Notes: generated by a model not told the origin, from the sequence alone. A stretch of DNA of 64,000 bases from Geobacter sp. AOG2 (GCF_019972295.1 NZ_BLJA01000001.1:1547829-1611828); one strand, 5' to 3'. Positions 43,826 through 54,294 are shown, numbered from the stretch's first letter. Numbers and translations are program-made.

Positions 43826-46419
43826 TCAAGACGATACGTATAAATGAACCTGCGGGTATCGGCCGGACGCAAGAATACGTCCGTTTCGCGGTTCCCTTTG
43901 CGCGCGGAGAGGCATTGCCCAGTGCGTCGATGGGCATTATTGACCCTGGCGGTCAAGCACAACCCTGCCAGACAAAGGTGCTTAAGCAGTGGCCTGACGG
44001 TTCAGTCAAATGGCTGCTGGCGGACTGCGCCGTTTCTGTTTCTGCCGGCAGTTCCCAAAGCTGCAAGCTTCTTGTCCAACCTGAAGAAATGCCCGCACCC
44101 GCTGTTTCCGTGCGTGTCACCCAGGACCCTTCCGGATGGCGTGTGGATACGGGGGCGGGGACATTTTGTGTGGATGCTTGCGTTTTCCGGCCATTCGCCA
44201 GCGTCCAAAGGCAGACGGGCGAGTTGCTTCAGCCAGGCGGGGGCTTGTGCATACTAAGCATTAAAGATTTTCCGCAGCTTACGCCATCGATTGATAATAT
44301 GTCCCTTGAAGACAATGGTCCTCTGCGGGCGGTCATCAATGTGTCGGGCCGTTTTTCTGAAGCAGGAAGAATGACAGACCTACGGTTTTATGCGCGACTG
44401 CATTTTTTTGCCGGGAGCATGGCGGTAAAGATCGAGTTCACAATTCACAACCCGCAGGCTGCCAGGCATGCAGGAGGGTTGTGGGATTTGGGGGACCCAG
44501 GGGCTGTCCTGATAAATGAGTTGACTCTTACGTTGCCGTTTGCAGAAGGAATGGCATCTGAGATTCATTGTATTCCGGAACGCGGTCTTCCCTCCATAAA
44601 CATTTCCGGCGCAACCAAGCTTTGCGTTTATCAGGAGTCGAGTGGAGGGTGTAACTGGCAGAGCCCGACACACCGTAATCGCGATGGGCGCGTGCCCATG
44701 TCCCGCAGAGGCTATGTCATCGAGATCGACGGGGTTGAGAACGCCACGGGCATGCGTGCGACTCCGCGGTTCTGGTGCGGTACAAGAGGTATTGGGGTTG
44801 CTGCAGCTCTGCCTTCTTTTTGGCAGGAATTTCCCAAGTCAATCGAAGCGGATGAAAAGCAGCTCAAAATTCACTTGTTCCCCGCACGGTTCCCGGATGT
44901 GCATGAACTCCAGGGAGGGGAACGCAAAACCCATCTTCTTTGCCTGGATTTCGCCGCACAACCGGATGACCTGAGTTGGGCCTTATGGCCTGTCCAGGCC
45001 TTTGCAGCACCCGAGGAATATCGTGCCGCCAAGATTTTACTCGATTTGCCGGATAATGTGGATCTCATCGACAGCTTTTCCACCGCCGCAGCTATTCTCG
45101 ATAAACGGGAGATCATTGACGAATACGGCTGGCGCAATTTTGGCGAGATATATGCCGACCACGAATCCGTCTTTCATAAGGAACGCGGGACGTTTGTCTC
45201 ACACTATAACAATCAGTACGATTTCATCGCCGGGGCCTACAGAAAATTTTTCGCAACCGGAAATAGTGATTGGGAACGTATCGCAGCCGATCTTGCCGTC
45301 CATGTAAGCGATATCGATATCTATCATACCGGGCAGGACCGCCAGGAATACAACCACGGGCTTTTCTGGCATACCGACCACTACATTGATGCCGGGCTTT
45401 CGAGCCACCGTTCTTTCTCCCGGGAGCATCTCAAGAGTAAAGAACCACGATCCTGTGGGGGAGGGCCTGGTGCCGAACACTGCTATACAACCGGTCTCAT
45501 GTTGCATTATTTTCAGACCGGCAACCCCTTATTCATGCAATCGGTCATTTCCCTGGCTGACTGGGTTCTGATGGTACTGGAGGGGCCACAGACCGTTTTG
45601 GCTGCATTGAAACAAGGGATTCATTCTCTGAATCTCTGGCGGAATTCACGCGGAAATGTGCGCCTCTTTCCCCGATATCCGCTGACCCGGGGGACCGGGA
45701 ATGCCATCACTGCCTGCCTTGATGCCTATGAGATCGGGGGAGGGAAAAAGTATCTGGATGCAGCGGAGAAACTGATTCGTGGCACGCTGCATCCAGATGA
45801 TGATCTAAATGCGCGCAAGCTTCTTGAGGCGGAAAGAGCCTGGTCCTATACGGTGTTATTGGTAGCTGTCGGCAAATACCTTGACAAGAAGCGGGAACTG
45901 GGTGAGCTTGACTCCGCTTTCGTCTATGCTCGCGCTGCTCTTCTCGCCTATGCGGAGTGGATGCTTGATAATGAGTATCTCTACCTGGAAAAACCGGAAA
46001 TTCTTGAGTATCCCAACGAAACCTGGCCTGCACAGGATTTGAGAAAATGCGTGATTTTTTTTCAGGCAAGCCGTTATGCCGAACGGGGGCGGAGGTCTGT
46101 TTTCTTGCAGAAAGGGCGGTATTTTTTTGAAAATGCCAAGAATGAGCTGCTCTTGCACGAAACGACCCACTTTACCCGGCCATTGGTTCTCCTGCTGCAA
46201 AATTGCTGGGTTGAACCACACCTGTCGGAGAATGGTCAATTCGCTTCCGAACAAGAGGGGGAGGAAAGGCACCTGTTCCCTCAGAGCCACAGCGGGCAAC
46301 CGACCCCCTATCTCACGTTAGCTTCCGTTGTCAGCCGCACGTGCGCCGAGCTGATACGTACTTTTCGCCAAACCAGCCTGCGTCGTGAATGGGCCTGGCT
46401 GGTTTCCAGAGTGACATGA
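43822..46419 (+). CDS. PcRGLX/YetA-like polysaccharide lyase or glycan-active protein
   Basis: 865 aa. Start ATG 43822 overlaps the asnB stop. The opening TIRINEPAGIGRTQEYVRFA and VPFARGEALP match the N-terminal RIFT-barrel of PcRGLX/YetA-like proteins (PL26 rhamnogalacturonan lyase relatives). A beta-sandwich (about 110-400) and an alpha/alpha toroid (about 410-860; for example WRNFGEIYADHE and HYNNQYDFIAGAYRKFFATG) follow. No signal peptide is visible, so export is unclear. In an EPS operon it may trim or cleave the product; the fold call is moderate, the activity inferred. Confidence 0.65.
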   Translation: MIKTIRINEPAGIGRTQEYVRFAVPFARGEALPSASMGIIDPGGQAQPCQTKVLKQWPDGSVKWLLADCAVSVSAGSSQSCKLLVQPEEMPAPAVSVRVTQDPSGWRVDTGAGTFCVDACVFRPFASVQRQTGELLQPGGGLCILSIKDFPQLTPSIDNMSLEDNGPLRAVINVSGRFSEAGRMTDLRFYARLHFFAGSMAVKIEFTIHNPQAARHAGGLWDLGDPGAVLINELTLTLPFAEGMASEIHCIPERGLPSINISGATKLCVYQESSGGCNWQSPTHRNRDGRVPMSRRGYVIEIDGVENATGMRATPRFWCGTRGIGVAAALPSFWQEFPKSIEADEKQLKIHLFPARFPDVHELQGGERKTHLLCLDFAAQPDDLSWALWPVQAFAAPEEYRAAKILLDLPDNVDLIDSFSTAAAILDKREIIDEYGWRNFGEIYADHESVFHKERGTFVSHYNNQYDFIAGAYRKFFATGNSDWERIAADLAVHVSDIDIYHTGQDRQEYNHGLFWHTDHYIDAGLSSHRSFSREHLKSKEPRSCGGGPGAEHCYTTGLMLHYFQTGNPLFMQSVISLADWVLMVLEGPQTVLAALKQGIHSLNLWRNSRGNVRLFPRYPLTRGTGNAITACLDAYEIGGGKKYLDAAEKLIRGTLHPDDDLNARKLLEAERAWSYTVLLVAVGKYLDKKRELGELDSAFVYARAALLAYAEWMLDNEYLYLEKPEILEYPNETWPAQDLRKCVIFFQASRYAERGRRSVFLQKGRYFFENAKNELLLHETTHFTRPLVLLLQNCWVEPHLSENGQFASEQEGEERHLFPQSHSGQPTPYLTLASVVSRTCAELIRTFRQTSLRREWAWLVSRVT

Positions 46420-46470
46420 CTTTCGGCCACGGGACCATCCTTTCCCAAGGCCCAATCAAGAGAAAATCAC

Positions 46471-47610
46471 ATGCCATACGCTAATGACATAGCCCTGACT
46501 ACCAGAAATCACAAGATCCTGCATGTCGTACTCTCCATGGAGGTGGGAGGGGCGGAAAAGCTGGTTTACGACATGGTCAACCATCCCATGTTTGCCGAGA
46601 ATAAACCACTTGTCTGCTGTCTGGATGCACTTGGCGAACTGGGAGAGATGTTACGCCGGAACGGTTATACGGTATATATAAAAAACCGTCGCGAAGGGCT
46701 CGATTTGAGCGTCATTCCCTGGCTTCGTGAGATAATCCGCAGGGAAGGGGTAACAATTGTACATGCCCACCAGTATACCCCGCTTTTTTACTCTGTTCCG
46801 GCTGTCCTTCTGGCCGGGCGGGCCAAGCTCGTCTATACGGAACACGGGCGTTTTTATCCAGACCGAAAAAGCTGGAAGCGCACCCTCTTGAACCCGCTTC
46901 TTGCCTATGGCGTTGACCACCTTGTTTCAATTTCCGCGAGTACTGCCCGGGCAATGTCAACATATGACAACCTTCCTCTCTCAAGAATCAAAATCATTAA
47001 CAATGGCATACATCTCACACGAATGAACCCGCAGGTTGATGTTGTTGCAAAGAGAAAAGAGCTCGGTTTGAGCGAGACCTGCCGGATTATCGGCACCGCT
47101 TCCAGGCTGAATGAGATTAAGAACATCCCTATGATGCTCGAGGTATTCAAGCGGGTGCTGCAGGATGCCCCCGATACCGTCCTGCTGATAGCCGGGCAGG
47201 GGCCTCAGGAGGAGTCTCTCAGGCTCCATGCCGATCAACTGGGAATTGCTGACAGGGTCAAATTTATCGGCCTTCGATTTGATCTGCCTGAAATCTATCG
47301 ATTGCTTGATGTTTTCCTGTTAACCTCTTTCACGGAGGGGATTTCCATCACCCTGCTGGAAGCTATGGCAAGCGGGGTGCCCGCAGTGGCTACAGACGTT
47401 GGCGGGAATTGCGAGGTGATGGTCGATGGCCTGACCGGATACCTGGTCCCCATTGATGCCGATGTCGAAATGGCCGAAAAAATTGTCAGATTGCTGAGAG
47501 ACCCCGCACTGGCCAGGCAATTTGGCATGAAAGGTCAGGAAAGAGTTTTTACGGAATTTACCTTTGACAGGATGATGGGTTCATATATCCAACAATGTTA
47601 TTTATCATAG
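46471..47610 (+). CDS. Family 4 glycosyltransferase
   Basis: 379 aa GT-B enzyme. N-terminal HVVLSMEVGGAEKLVYDMVN binds the acceptor side; VHAHQYTPLFYSVPA and TEHGRFYPDR follow. C-terminal IGTASRLNEIKNIPMMLEVF and SFTEGISITLLEAMASG (E-x7-E) form the donor site. Close in layout to the XrtA-associated TIGR03088 group, but not certain to belong to it. Confidence 0.88.
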   Translation: MPYANDIALTTRNHKILHVVLSMEVGGAEKLVYDMVNHPMFAENKPLVCCLDALGELGEMLRRNGYTVYIKNRREGLDLSVIPWLREIIRREGVTIVHAHQYTPLFYSVPAVLLAGRAKLVYTEHGRFYPDRKSWKRTLLNPLLAYGVDHLVSISASTARAMSTYDNLPLSRIKIINNGIHLTRMNPQVDVVAKRKELGLSETCRIIGTASRLNEIKNIPMMLEVFKRVLQDAPDTVLLIAGQGPQEESLRLHADQLGIADRVKFIGLRFDLPEIYRLLDVFLLTSFTEGISITLLEAMASGVPAVATDVGGNCEVMVDGLTGYLVPIDADVEMAEKIVRLLRDPALARQFGMKGQERVFTEFTFDRMMGSYIQQCYLS

Positions 47611-47658
47611 ATGAATCTATTGGGTATAATGGGTGAAAATCAATGAGGAGATAATGCA

Positions 47659-48660
47659 ATGAATCCCGTTGTCACAATAATTACGCCAACATTCAATCAC
47701 GGAAAATATATCAAGGAATGTATAGATAGTGTTTTAAATCAATCATTTCCGCAATGGGAACAGATCATTATTGATGACGGGTCAACAGATTCAACAATAG
47801 AAACGGTCGAGAGCTATAACGATGAACGCATCAGATTGATCAGGCAACCCCATAAAGGAGTCGAAAATTTAAAAGACACGTACAACGACGCCCTGAACCT
47901 GGCAAAAGGTGAGTACGTAGCAATCCTTGAGGGCGATGATTATTGGCTGCCAAACAAATTGGAAAAACAGGTTCCCCTTTTCGACAATAAAGAAGTCGAT
48001 TTTGTGTGGGGGGCGGCCAACTGGGTACATGAAGATGGGCGGCATATTCTCTCCGCACCAAATGATATTCAGAGATATTCAGGATTTAGCCGACATCAGT
48101 ATATACGGGAGCTGCTGATGGGCAATTTTATTCCGGCAGTCACCGTCATGCTGAGAAAGGACAAATTGCTGTCCATCGGTGGTTTCCAGCAAACGCCATA
48201 TATGGTCACGGTTGATTATCCGACGTGGTTGCAAAGTGTTGTAAACGGCGAGACTGCAGTGGTGCCAGAGGTTATCGGCTGCTGGAGGCGGCACTCAACC
48301 CAGATGAGTACGGCGAGACAGCACGAACTTCTCGATTGTACTCTTGATTTTGCATGTGAATTCTTCGAGAAATTGCCGGCTGCCATAAAAGAAAAAACTG
48401 AATTCGATGAAAACATTATCAGGACTCACTGGAACAATAATATAGCAGAGTCATGCTTCCATGAAGGCCGCAAATGTCTGCTGAAAAAGAAGTGGGATCT
48501 GGCAAGAAAGGAATTCATCAATTCTATCGCAAAGGGAAATTTATCGGTCAGGATTAAATCTATATTGGGGATGTTTGCCAGTTATGGCCATTTTAATATT
48601 GAAGGCATCGCCCATGCAATAGGCAAGGAAAGAATAGATAATAACGATATTTGGATTTGA
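47659..48660 (+). CDS. Family 2 glycosyltransferase
   Basis: 333 aa. VTIITPTFNHGKYIKECIDS, IIIDDGSTDST and LEGDDYWLPNK (the DxD site near residue 93) are typical; the acceptor loop has TVDYPTWLQSV. Soluble. AGGAG lies 6 bases before the ATG. Donor and acceptor unknown. Confidence 0.88.
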   Translation: MNPVVTIITPTFNHGKYIKECIDSVLNQSFPQWEQIIIDDGSTDSTIETVESYNDERIRLIRQPHKGVENLKDTYNDALNLAKGEYVAILEGDDYWLPNKLEKQVPLFDNKEVDFVWGAANWVHEDGRHILSAPNDIQRYSGFSRHQYIRELLMGNFIPAVTVMLRKDKLLSIGGFQQTPYMVTVDYPTWLQSVVNGETAVVPEVIGCWRRHSTQMSTARQHELLDCTLDFACEFFEKLPAAIKEKTEFDENIIRTHWNNNIAESCFHEGRKCLLKKKWDLARKEFINSIAKGNLSVRIKSILGMFASYGHFNIEGIAHAIGKERIDNNDIWI

Positions 48661-48725
48661 TATTCACGTCGGCCGTGAAGAGTGAGATAGCTGTAACTAT
48701 AGTTGATCAAGGATATTTATAATAT

Positions 48726-50204
48726 ATGCTAACAGAAATATTTAAGCAAATAGTTAAACACTCGAGTGTCTACTCGTTAAATATATTATTGACCAGTATT
48801 GCAAGTGTACTTTTATTGCCGATCTATACCCGGTATTTGACCAAGGCAGATTATGGCACGCTGGCGCTTGTGGATCAATCCGTATACTATATCAAGATTC
48901 TCTTCACGCTGGGGGGAGCCGCCGCTGTTAACAGGTTTTTCAATTTTTATGAAAAGGATTCGGATAAAAAAACCGTCATAAGTACAGGTTTATGGCTTGC
49001 AGTCATCAGTAGCGGTGTCGGCGGATTTTTTTTGATTGCCAATTCCCATCCGTTGGCACATGTTTTTTTCGGAAATGCCGCTTTGTATAAGATTATCGAT
49101 GTTGCGGCGGTTATTTTGATATCTGAGACGGTATTATCCGTATCGCTTTCATATTTTGCAGCAGTCAAAGAATCCAAAATTTATGTTGTTTATGGCGTAT
49201 CTCAGCTGGCTATGAGCATAAGTGCAAATCTGTTCTTTATCATATATTTGAAGCTTGGCGTTTTTGGAATGGTTTACGGCCAGGCTTTATCAAATTGCAT
49301 CATTTGTTTTATTTCAACAGGACATGTCCTTTTAAAGAATGGCGTTGGCTTTGAACGAGAGAAGCTTAAAATGATGATATCATTTGGCCTGCCATTGATT
49401 CCTGCAACAATCTTCGCTTCGCTAATGCATAATGTTGATCAATATCTGTTGAGATATTTTAAAGGACTGGAAACAGTAGGGATATACGCGCTTGGATATA
49501 AAATACCATTTGCAATAAATAGCCTCTTTATTGTGTCGATTAACCTTATATGGGGCTCTGCTTTGATGTTTGAGATTTATAAGCTACCAGATGCAAAAGA
49601 AATATACTCTAAAATAACTACATATTTAATATCAATATTTATATTTATAATGTTCATTGTCAGTATATTTTCAGAATACATAATAAAGATCCTTGCTTCA
49701 GAAGAATATTACAGCTCATACCATGTGATACCAATAGTATGTCTGGGGCTAATTCCATATGCACTACATAATTTTATATCAATCGGTGTGACCATCTACA
49801 ATAAGACATGGCTATTTCCTGTCAGCAACGGGATTGCGGCCTTATTGAATGTGCTCGTCAATCTGATATTGATCCCGAAATATGGCTATATGGGCGCTGC
49901 ATGGGCTACGGTAATTACGTATTTTAGCTTCATTTGCATATCCTGGAAATTATACAAAAATGTATATTACATACGATTTGAGTGGATTCGCTTAACCATA
50001 CTCACGGGAATATGCATTTTATTTTATATATTATCGACACTTGTATCAACGCATAACGAAGCGTTGAAGATTTGTTATTTAACCGGAATATGTTTAAGCC
50101 TGCCACTTTTACTGTATATGATAGGTTATTTTAATAAAGAAGAAAAAAATAAATTAAATGAATTAATAAAACAATTTGTCGATGGAGTAATTCGCAATAA
50201 TTAG
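48726..50204 (+). CDS. wzx: Oligosaccharide flippase (Wzx/MATE-like)
   Basis: 492 aa with about twelve to fourteen membrane helices. N-terminal SVYSLNILLTSIASVLLLPIY then TRYLTKADYGTLALVD is the standard opening of PST/Wzx flippases, and FGLPLIPATIFASLMHNVDQ marks the middle. It would move lipid-linked repeat units across the inner membrane. From here to about 58.2 kb the DNA is clearly more AT-rich than the EPS core. Confidence 0.9.
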   Translation: MLTEIFKQIVKHSSVYSLNILLTSIASVLLLPIYTRYLTKADYGTLALVDQSVYYIKILFTLGGAAAVNRFFNFYEKDSDKKTVISTGLWLAVISSGVGGFFLIANSHPLAHVFFGNAALYKIIDVAAVILISETVLSVSLSYFAAVKESKIYVVYGVSQLAMSISANLFFIIYLKLGVFGMVYGQALSNCIICFISTGHVLLKNGVGFEREKLKMMISFGLPLIPATIFASLMHNVDQYLLRYFKGLETVGIYALGYKIPFAINSLFIVSINLIWGSALMFEIYKLPDAKEIYSKITTYLISIFIFIMFIVSIFSEYIIKILASEEYYSSYHVIPIVCLGLIPYALHNFISIGVTIYNKTWLFPVSNGIAALLNVLVNLILIPKYGYMGAAWATVITYFSFICISWKLYKNVYYIRFEWIRLTILTGICILFYILSTLVSTHNEALKICYLTGICLSLPLLLYMIGYFNKEEKNKLNELIKQFVDGVIRNN

Positions 50205-50274
50205 CAAAATATTTTAGCATGATAAGTTGTAATAATATGGATGTTGACAAAAAACAGCTAGAAGGTAAATGTGA

Positions 50275-51573
50275 ATGAAAAGAACTATCAAATCAACATT
50301 ATTGATATTTTTAATTATGTTGATTGGTTCCTCTTTAATACTGGGTATATCATATTATTATTCAGTATCTCCATATTATGTATCAAAAACTGTAGCTAGA
50401 GAGGCGTGCCTTGAAATTATAAAATATGCAACATCTATTTACGATCCGACTAAAGTCGTTATTGCTCCAACTGGACCATCTGCCAATCATACTCCTGTTG
50501 AAAATACCAATTCCGAGAATGTATTATTGCTTATCAATAAAAAATATCCTAAAGGTATAAATAAACTAAAAGTATATAACAACAAGCAGATTACATATAG
50601 TACACATCCTTTCAGCTATCAGACGTCGAATGAACGTCGGCTCGTTGAGCTGAGAAAGAAATATGGCATAGACAAATTTATTTCGGAAAAACGAACTGAT
50701 TTTGAACAGATTACTGAGATCTCAAATTGGGTGAATAGCCAATGGCAGCATGGAACAGCCGGCAAGTTCAACCCTTCGAATTTTGATGCCGATGATGTTC
50801 TCATCCAGGCTAAAAATGGCGCCACATTCTGGTGCCATGTCGCCGCAATGACGTTGATCCAATCGGCGGCTTCTGTTGGATACCAAGGGAGATTGGTATC
50901 CTTATCAAAGAATGGATATATACATGAACATGCAGTGGCGGAATTTTGGAGCAATGAGTATCAAAAGTGGGTTATGATCGACCCTGACTTTAATATTTGG
51001 TACACAAAAAATGGGATTCCCCTTAACGTTCTTGAAATTCACAACGCTTTTATGGATAAAAATACAAAGGATATTGCCATTGTAACCGGTAAGCATAGAC
51101 CAATTCATGACTTGGAAGAAAGATTATCAAGCTTGATGCAATATTATGCCTATTTTTATATTGATATGCGTAATGATTGGTTAACGAATCACTACTTTCC
51201 CGGGCACCCGGCACGAAGTGATGAAAATACATTGGTATGGCAGGATAAGCGGCTTAAGGTCCTTCTTGATTTTAAACCTGAAGTGGATAACCCTGATGAT
51301 CTTTATTGGGATCTGAATCGGACACACCTGTTATTTGCCGATAGTACCCGAACAGATGATGGTATAATGGTATCATTTGAGACAAACACTCCGAATTATG
51401 CGTTTTTTGATATAAAAATTGATGGAATACACACCTTGAAACAAAGCAAAAATAAATTTTTATGGCCAATCCATAGTGGGGATAATAGTATTGAAGTACG
51501 GTCTGTTAATTCATATGGTCAAGAAGGAATTCCTAGTTTTGTGGTTATCAATATAGGTAATACAACAAAGTGA
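50275..51573 (+). CDS. Membrane-anchored transglutaminase-like protein
   Basis: 432 aa. One N-terminal membrane helix (about 7-29), the remainder probably periplasmic. A transglutaminase-like triad is visible in order: Cys187 in GATFWCHVAA, His219 in HEHAVAEFW and Asp236 in MIDPDFNIW. The C-terminal ~110 residues look beta-rich. Transglutaminase-fold proteins cleave or form amide bonds; inside an EPS cluster with an amidotransferase and a FemAB-like gene it may act on amide groups of the glycan or on a partner protein. I know no named family for it. Confidence 0.65.
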   Translation: MKRTIKSTLLIFLIMLIGSSLILGISYYYSVSPYYVSKTVAREACLEIIKYATSIYDPTKVVIAPTGPSANHTPVENTNSENVLLLINKKYPKGINKLKVYNNKQITYSTHPFSYQTSNERRLVELRKKYGIDKFISEKRTDFEQITEISNWVNSQWQHGTAGKFNPSNFDADDVLIQAKNGATFWCHVAAMTLIQSAASVGYQGRLVSLSKNGYIHEHAVAEFWSNEYQKWVMIDPDFNIWYTKNGIPLNVLEIHNAFMDKNTKDIAIVTGKHRPIHDLEERLSSLMQYYAYFYIDMRNDWLTNHYFPGHPARSDENTLVWQDKRLKVLLDFKPEVDNPDDLYWDLNRTHLLFADSTRTDDGIMVSFETNTPNYAFFDIKIDGIHTLKQSKNKFLWPIHSGDNSIEVRSVNSYGQEGIPSFVVINIGNTTK

Positions 51574-51630
51574 ATTAAAGCATTTATCAGGTTGAAATAC
51601 ATTATTATAAACAGATTTATTGGATACTAA

Positions 51631-52953
51631 ATGGCAGAAATTTTACTTGTTATTATAATAGGTTTAACAGCTGTTAGCTCATTGAGCAAGCCATGGATCG
51701 GTATAATTGCGTATTACCTTCTTGCGCTATTGGGACCGCAGTATGTTTGGTGGTGGAATTTTAGGAACCTGCATGTTTCTTTAACAGTAGCTGCTTGCAC
51801 GATGGCCGGTTTTTTTCTTATGTTCTTAAAAGGAAAAATTGAAACTGGATTCATTAAAACAAGACAGAATCGAATCCTTTTTGCATTGTGGTGCTTTCTG
51901 GTCATTTCATATTTTTTTGGACCATTTGTATCATCGAATAATACCACATTTAACCCTTCAGAGCTGATCATTAGAGCCACAAAGATATACTTATTTTATT
52001 TTATATCAGTCTTGCTTATAAATGATATTAAAAAAATATACTATTTAAGTTTAATTATCATTATAACTACACTATTTTATATATATTGGTCAAATATGCA
52101 ATATGTCTCTGGTAACTGGTCTCAATTTAATATGGGGCGTTTAATGGGGCCTACTAGTGTTGATGGTGGTGGAATATATAGCGATGAAAATAATTTTGCA
52201 ATGTTATTTGTAACAGGAATACCATTTGTATACTTTTTATCACAGATAGTAACGAATAAACTTGTCCGTTATTCGTTACTTTGTTGCATTCCATTGGGAT
52301 GGCATTCTGTTTTCTTAACTGGTTCTAGAGGTGGTTTGCTTGGTTTGGGTGTTGTCACGGTAGTAGGTTTACTCTACTCAAAAAAAATAACATTGATATT
52401 TGTTATGTTGCTTTTTTTTGTTGGTTTTTACCAGTGGCAGGCTGGAAACACGATGAAGGAGCGTAGTGAAACAATTACTGCGTATGAAGGAGAATCTTCA
52501 GCGGAAGCTCGCATTAGAGTTTGGACAGGTGGAATCAGAATGTTGAGTGATAATCCAATTACAGGTGTCGGAATTGGCTCGTTTATGTACGCATGCCCCA
52601 AATATGTTAATGGCCTGCCGCTCATAGCTCATAATACTTTAGTTCAATACTCTGCTGAATCTGGAATTGGTGCTGGTGTATGTTATGTGCTTATAATATC
52701 TAATTTTATTTTTTGTTCAAAAAAAATATTTAAATGGATAAGTATAAATAAAGACAATAATGATTCAGACAAATTTAAATATTTATTACAAGCATGTACT
52801 ACATCATTCGCTGGATTAATAACATGCTCAATGTTTTTGAGTTTAAACTATTTTGAAGTATATTACTATTTATTAATTATTATTAATTCATTGTCGGTTT
52901 TATGCGCTATAAATAGTAAGAATTATAATGATTATGTACCTAAAACAGTGTGA
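51631..52953 (+). CDS. O-antigen ligase/Wzy-like polymerase
   Basis: 440 aa with about ten to twelve membrane helices and the Wzy_C region: FLTGSRGGLLGLGVV (near residue 232), a periplasmic loop with AEARIRVWTGGIRM, GVGIGSFMYA and AHNTLVQYSAESG. In exosortase-A loci the matching family is TIGR03097 (ligase-like). It either polymerises repeat units or attaches glycan to an acceptor; sequence alone does not decide. It complements the Wzx flippase two genes upstream. Confidence 0.85.
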   Translation: MAEILLVIIIGLTAVSSLSKPWIGIIAYYLLALLGPQYVWWWNFRNLHVSLTVAACTMAGFFLMFLKGKIETGFIKTRQNRILFALWCFLVISYFFGPFVSSNNTTFNPSELIIRATKIYLFYFISVLLINDIKKIYYLSLIIIITTLFYIYWSNMQYVSGNWSQFNMGRLMGPTSVDGGGIYSDENNFAMLFVTGIPFVYFLSQIVTNKLVRYSLLCCIPLGWHSVFLTGSRGGLLGLGVVTVVGLLYSKKITLIFVMLLFFVGFYQWQAGNTMKERSETITAYEGESSAEARIRVWTGGIRMLSDNPITGVGIGSFMYACPKYVNGLPLIAHNTLVQYSAESGIGAGVCYVLIISNFIFCSKKIFKWISINKDNNDSDKFKYLLQACTTSFAGLITCSMFLSLNYFEVYYYLLIIINSLSVLCAINSKNYNDYVPKTV

Positions 52954-53094
52954 TTAATTGTTGGTAACTGATTACTGTTTAACACGATAGTCTGTGTATA
53001 AAATTGATTTAACAAATGTAATATGGATACATAAATGACATAGTTTATAAAAATATTCAGTACCTTAACCGCAGTATTATAATCGGAAAATACA

Positions 53095-54294
53095 ATGCTA
53101 AAATTACGAATTCTAATTATAGCCCCTTCGCTACCCCGATATGATCGTAATTCCGGAGATCTCCGGCTATATACAATACTTCAGATCCTTGCTGAGGTTT
53201 ATGAAGTTTATTTTTATGCATGTAAAATAGAATATGATGATCAACAGTATCTAGATAAATTACAAGTTATTGGCATTACTGTTTTTGACGATAACATGTC
53301 TATAGCAAATGTCTTGCATAGATATACATATGATGTTGCTTTTATAGAATTTTATTTTATTGCAGATTATTATTTGCCAAGAATAAGACTAATTCAACCA
53401 AGATGCCCGATAATTATTGATACAGTTGACGTTCATTATATACGTAAATATAGTCAAAGTAACATAACTAATAATAATGAAGATATTGAAAATGCAAATA
53501 TAACCAAAAATATTGAAACAAAAATATATAACAAGGCTGATGTTGTTATAACTGTAACACCCGATGATGCTAAATTGTTAAGTATGGATTGTCCTAAATT
53601 AAGAATTAGAATAATACCAAATATTCACGAAATAAATTGTTGTAGTAATAATGCTAATGATCACAGTATAATTTTTATTGGTGGTTTTACGCATGAGCCT
53701 AACATTGACGCAATCCTATTTTTTCATAAAGAAGTTTTGCCAATTATCCGTAAATCCATTCCAGGTATTCAATTAAAAATAGTTGGAAGCGCTCCAACAA
53801 AAGATATAATAGCCCTTCAGGATGAAAATATTATCGTAACAGGCTTTGTCTCTTCAACTTCACCTTATTTACATGCTAGTAAAATATCAATTGCCCCGTT
53901 ACGTTTTGGTGCTGGTATGAAAGGTAAAATTGGAGAAGCTATGGCACATGGTGTCCCTGTTGTAACGACATCTGTAGGTGCTCAAGGTATGGGTTTGACA
54001 AATCGGAAGAATGTAATTATTGCGGATACACCTGAAGATTTTGCACATGCTGTTGAAGAATTGATAAATGATGCTGAACTGTATAATACTATTAAGCAAA
54101 ATGCAATAATGCATGTTGCTGACAGATATACAAAAAAAGCTGTAACAGAAAGTATTAAAACAATTATTGATGAGGTGAAAAACTCACCTTCAAATAGAAA
54201 TTTAATCATTACAATAATTCAAAGTTTATTATCAGTATTTAAAAGTTTGATAAACAGTGAAACGGATAAACGTGACAAGTATATTTACAAATAA
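53095..54294 (+). CDS. Family 4-type glycosyltransferase, very AT-rich
   Basis: 399 aa. N-terminal RILIIAPSLPRYDRNSGDLR and C-terminal IAPLRFGAGMKGKIGEAMAH (the donor-site motif) place it in the GT4/Glyco_trans_1_4 group. Its C-terminal half is similar to that of the gene at 56979 (APTKDIIAL, VVTTSVGAQG), so the two are distant paralogues. Strongly AT-rich and full of rare-looking codons compared with the 15-47 kb genes, suggesting transfer from another genome. Confidence 0.85.
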   Translation: MLKLRILIIAPSLPRYDRNSGDLRLYTILQILAEVYEVYFYACKIEYDDQQYLDKLQVIGITVFDDNMSIANVLHRYTYDVAFIEFYFIADYYLPRIRLIQPRCPIIIDTVDVHYIRKYSQSNITNNNEDIENANITKNIETKIYNKADVVITVTPDDAKLLSMDCPKLRIRIIPNIHEINCCSNNANDHSIIFIGGFTHEPNIDAILFFHKEVLPIIRKSIPGIQLKIVGSAPTKDIIALQDENIIVTGFVSSTSPYLHASKISIAPLRFGAGMKGKIGEAMAHGVPVVTTSVGAQGMGLTNRKNVIIADTPEDFAHAVEELINDAELYNTIKQNAIMHVADRYTKKAVTESIKTIIDEVKNSPSNRNLIITIIQSLLSVFKSLINSETDKRDKYIYK

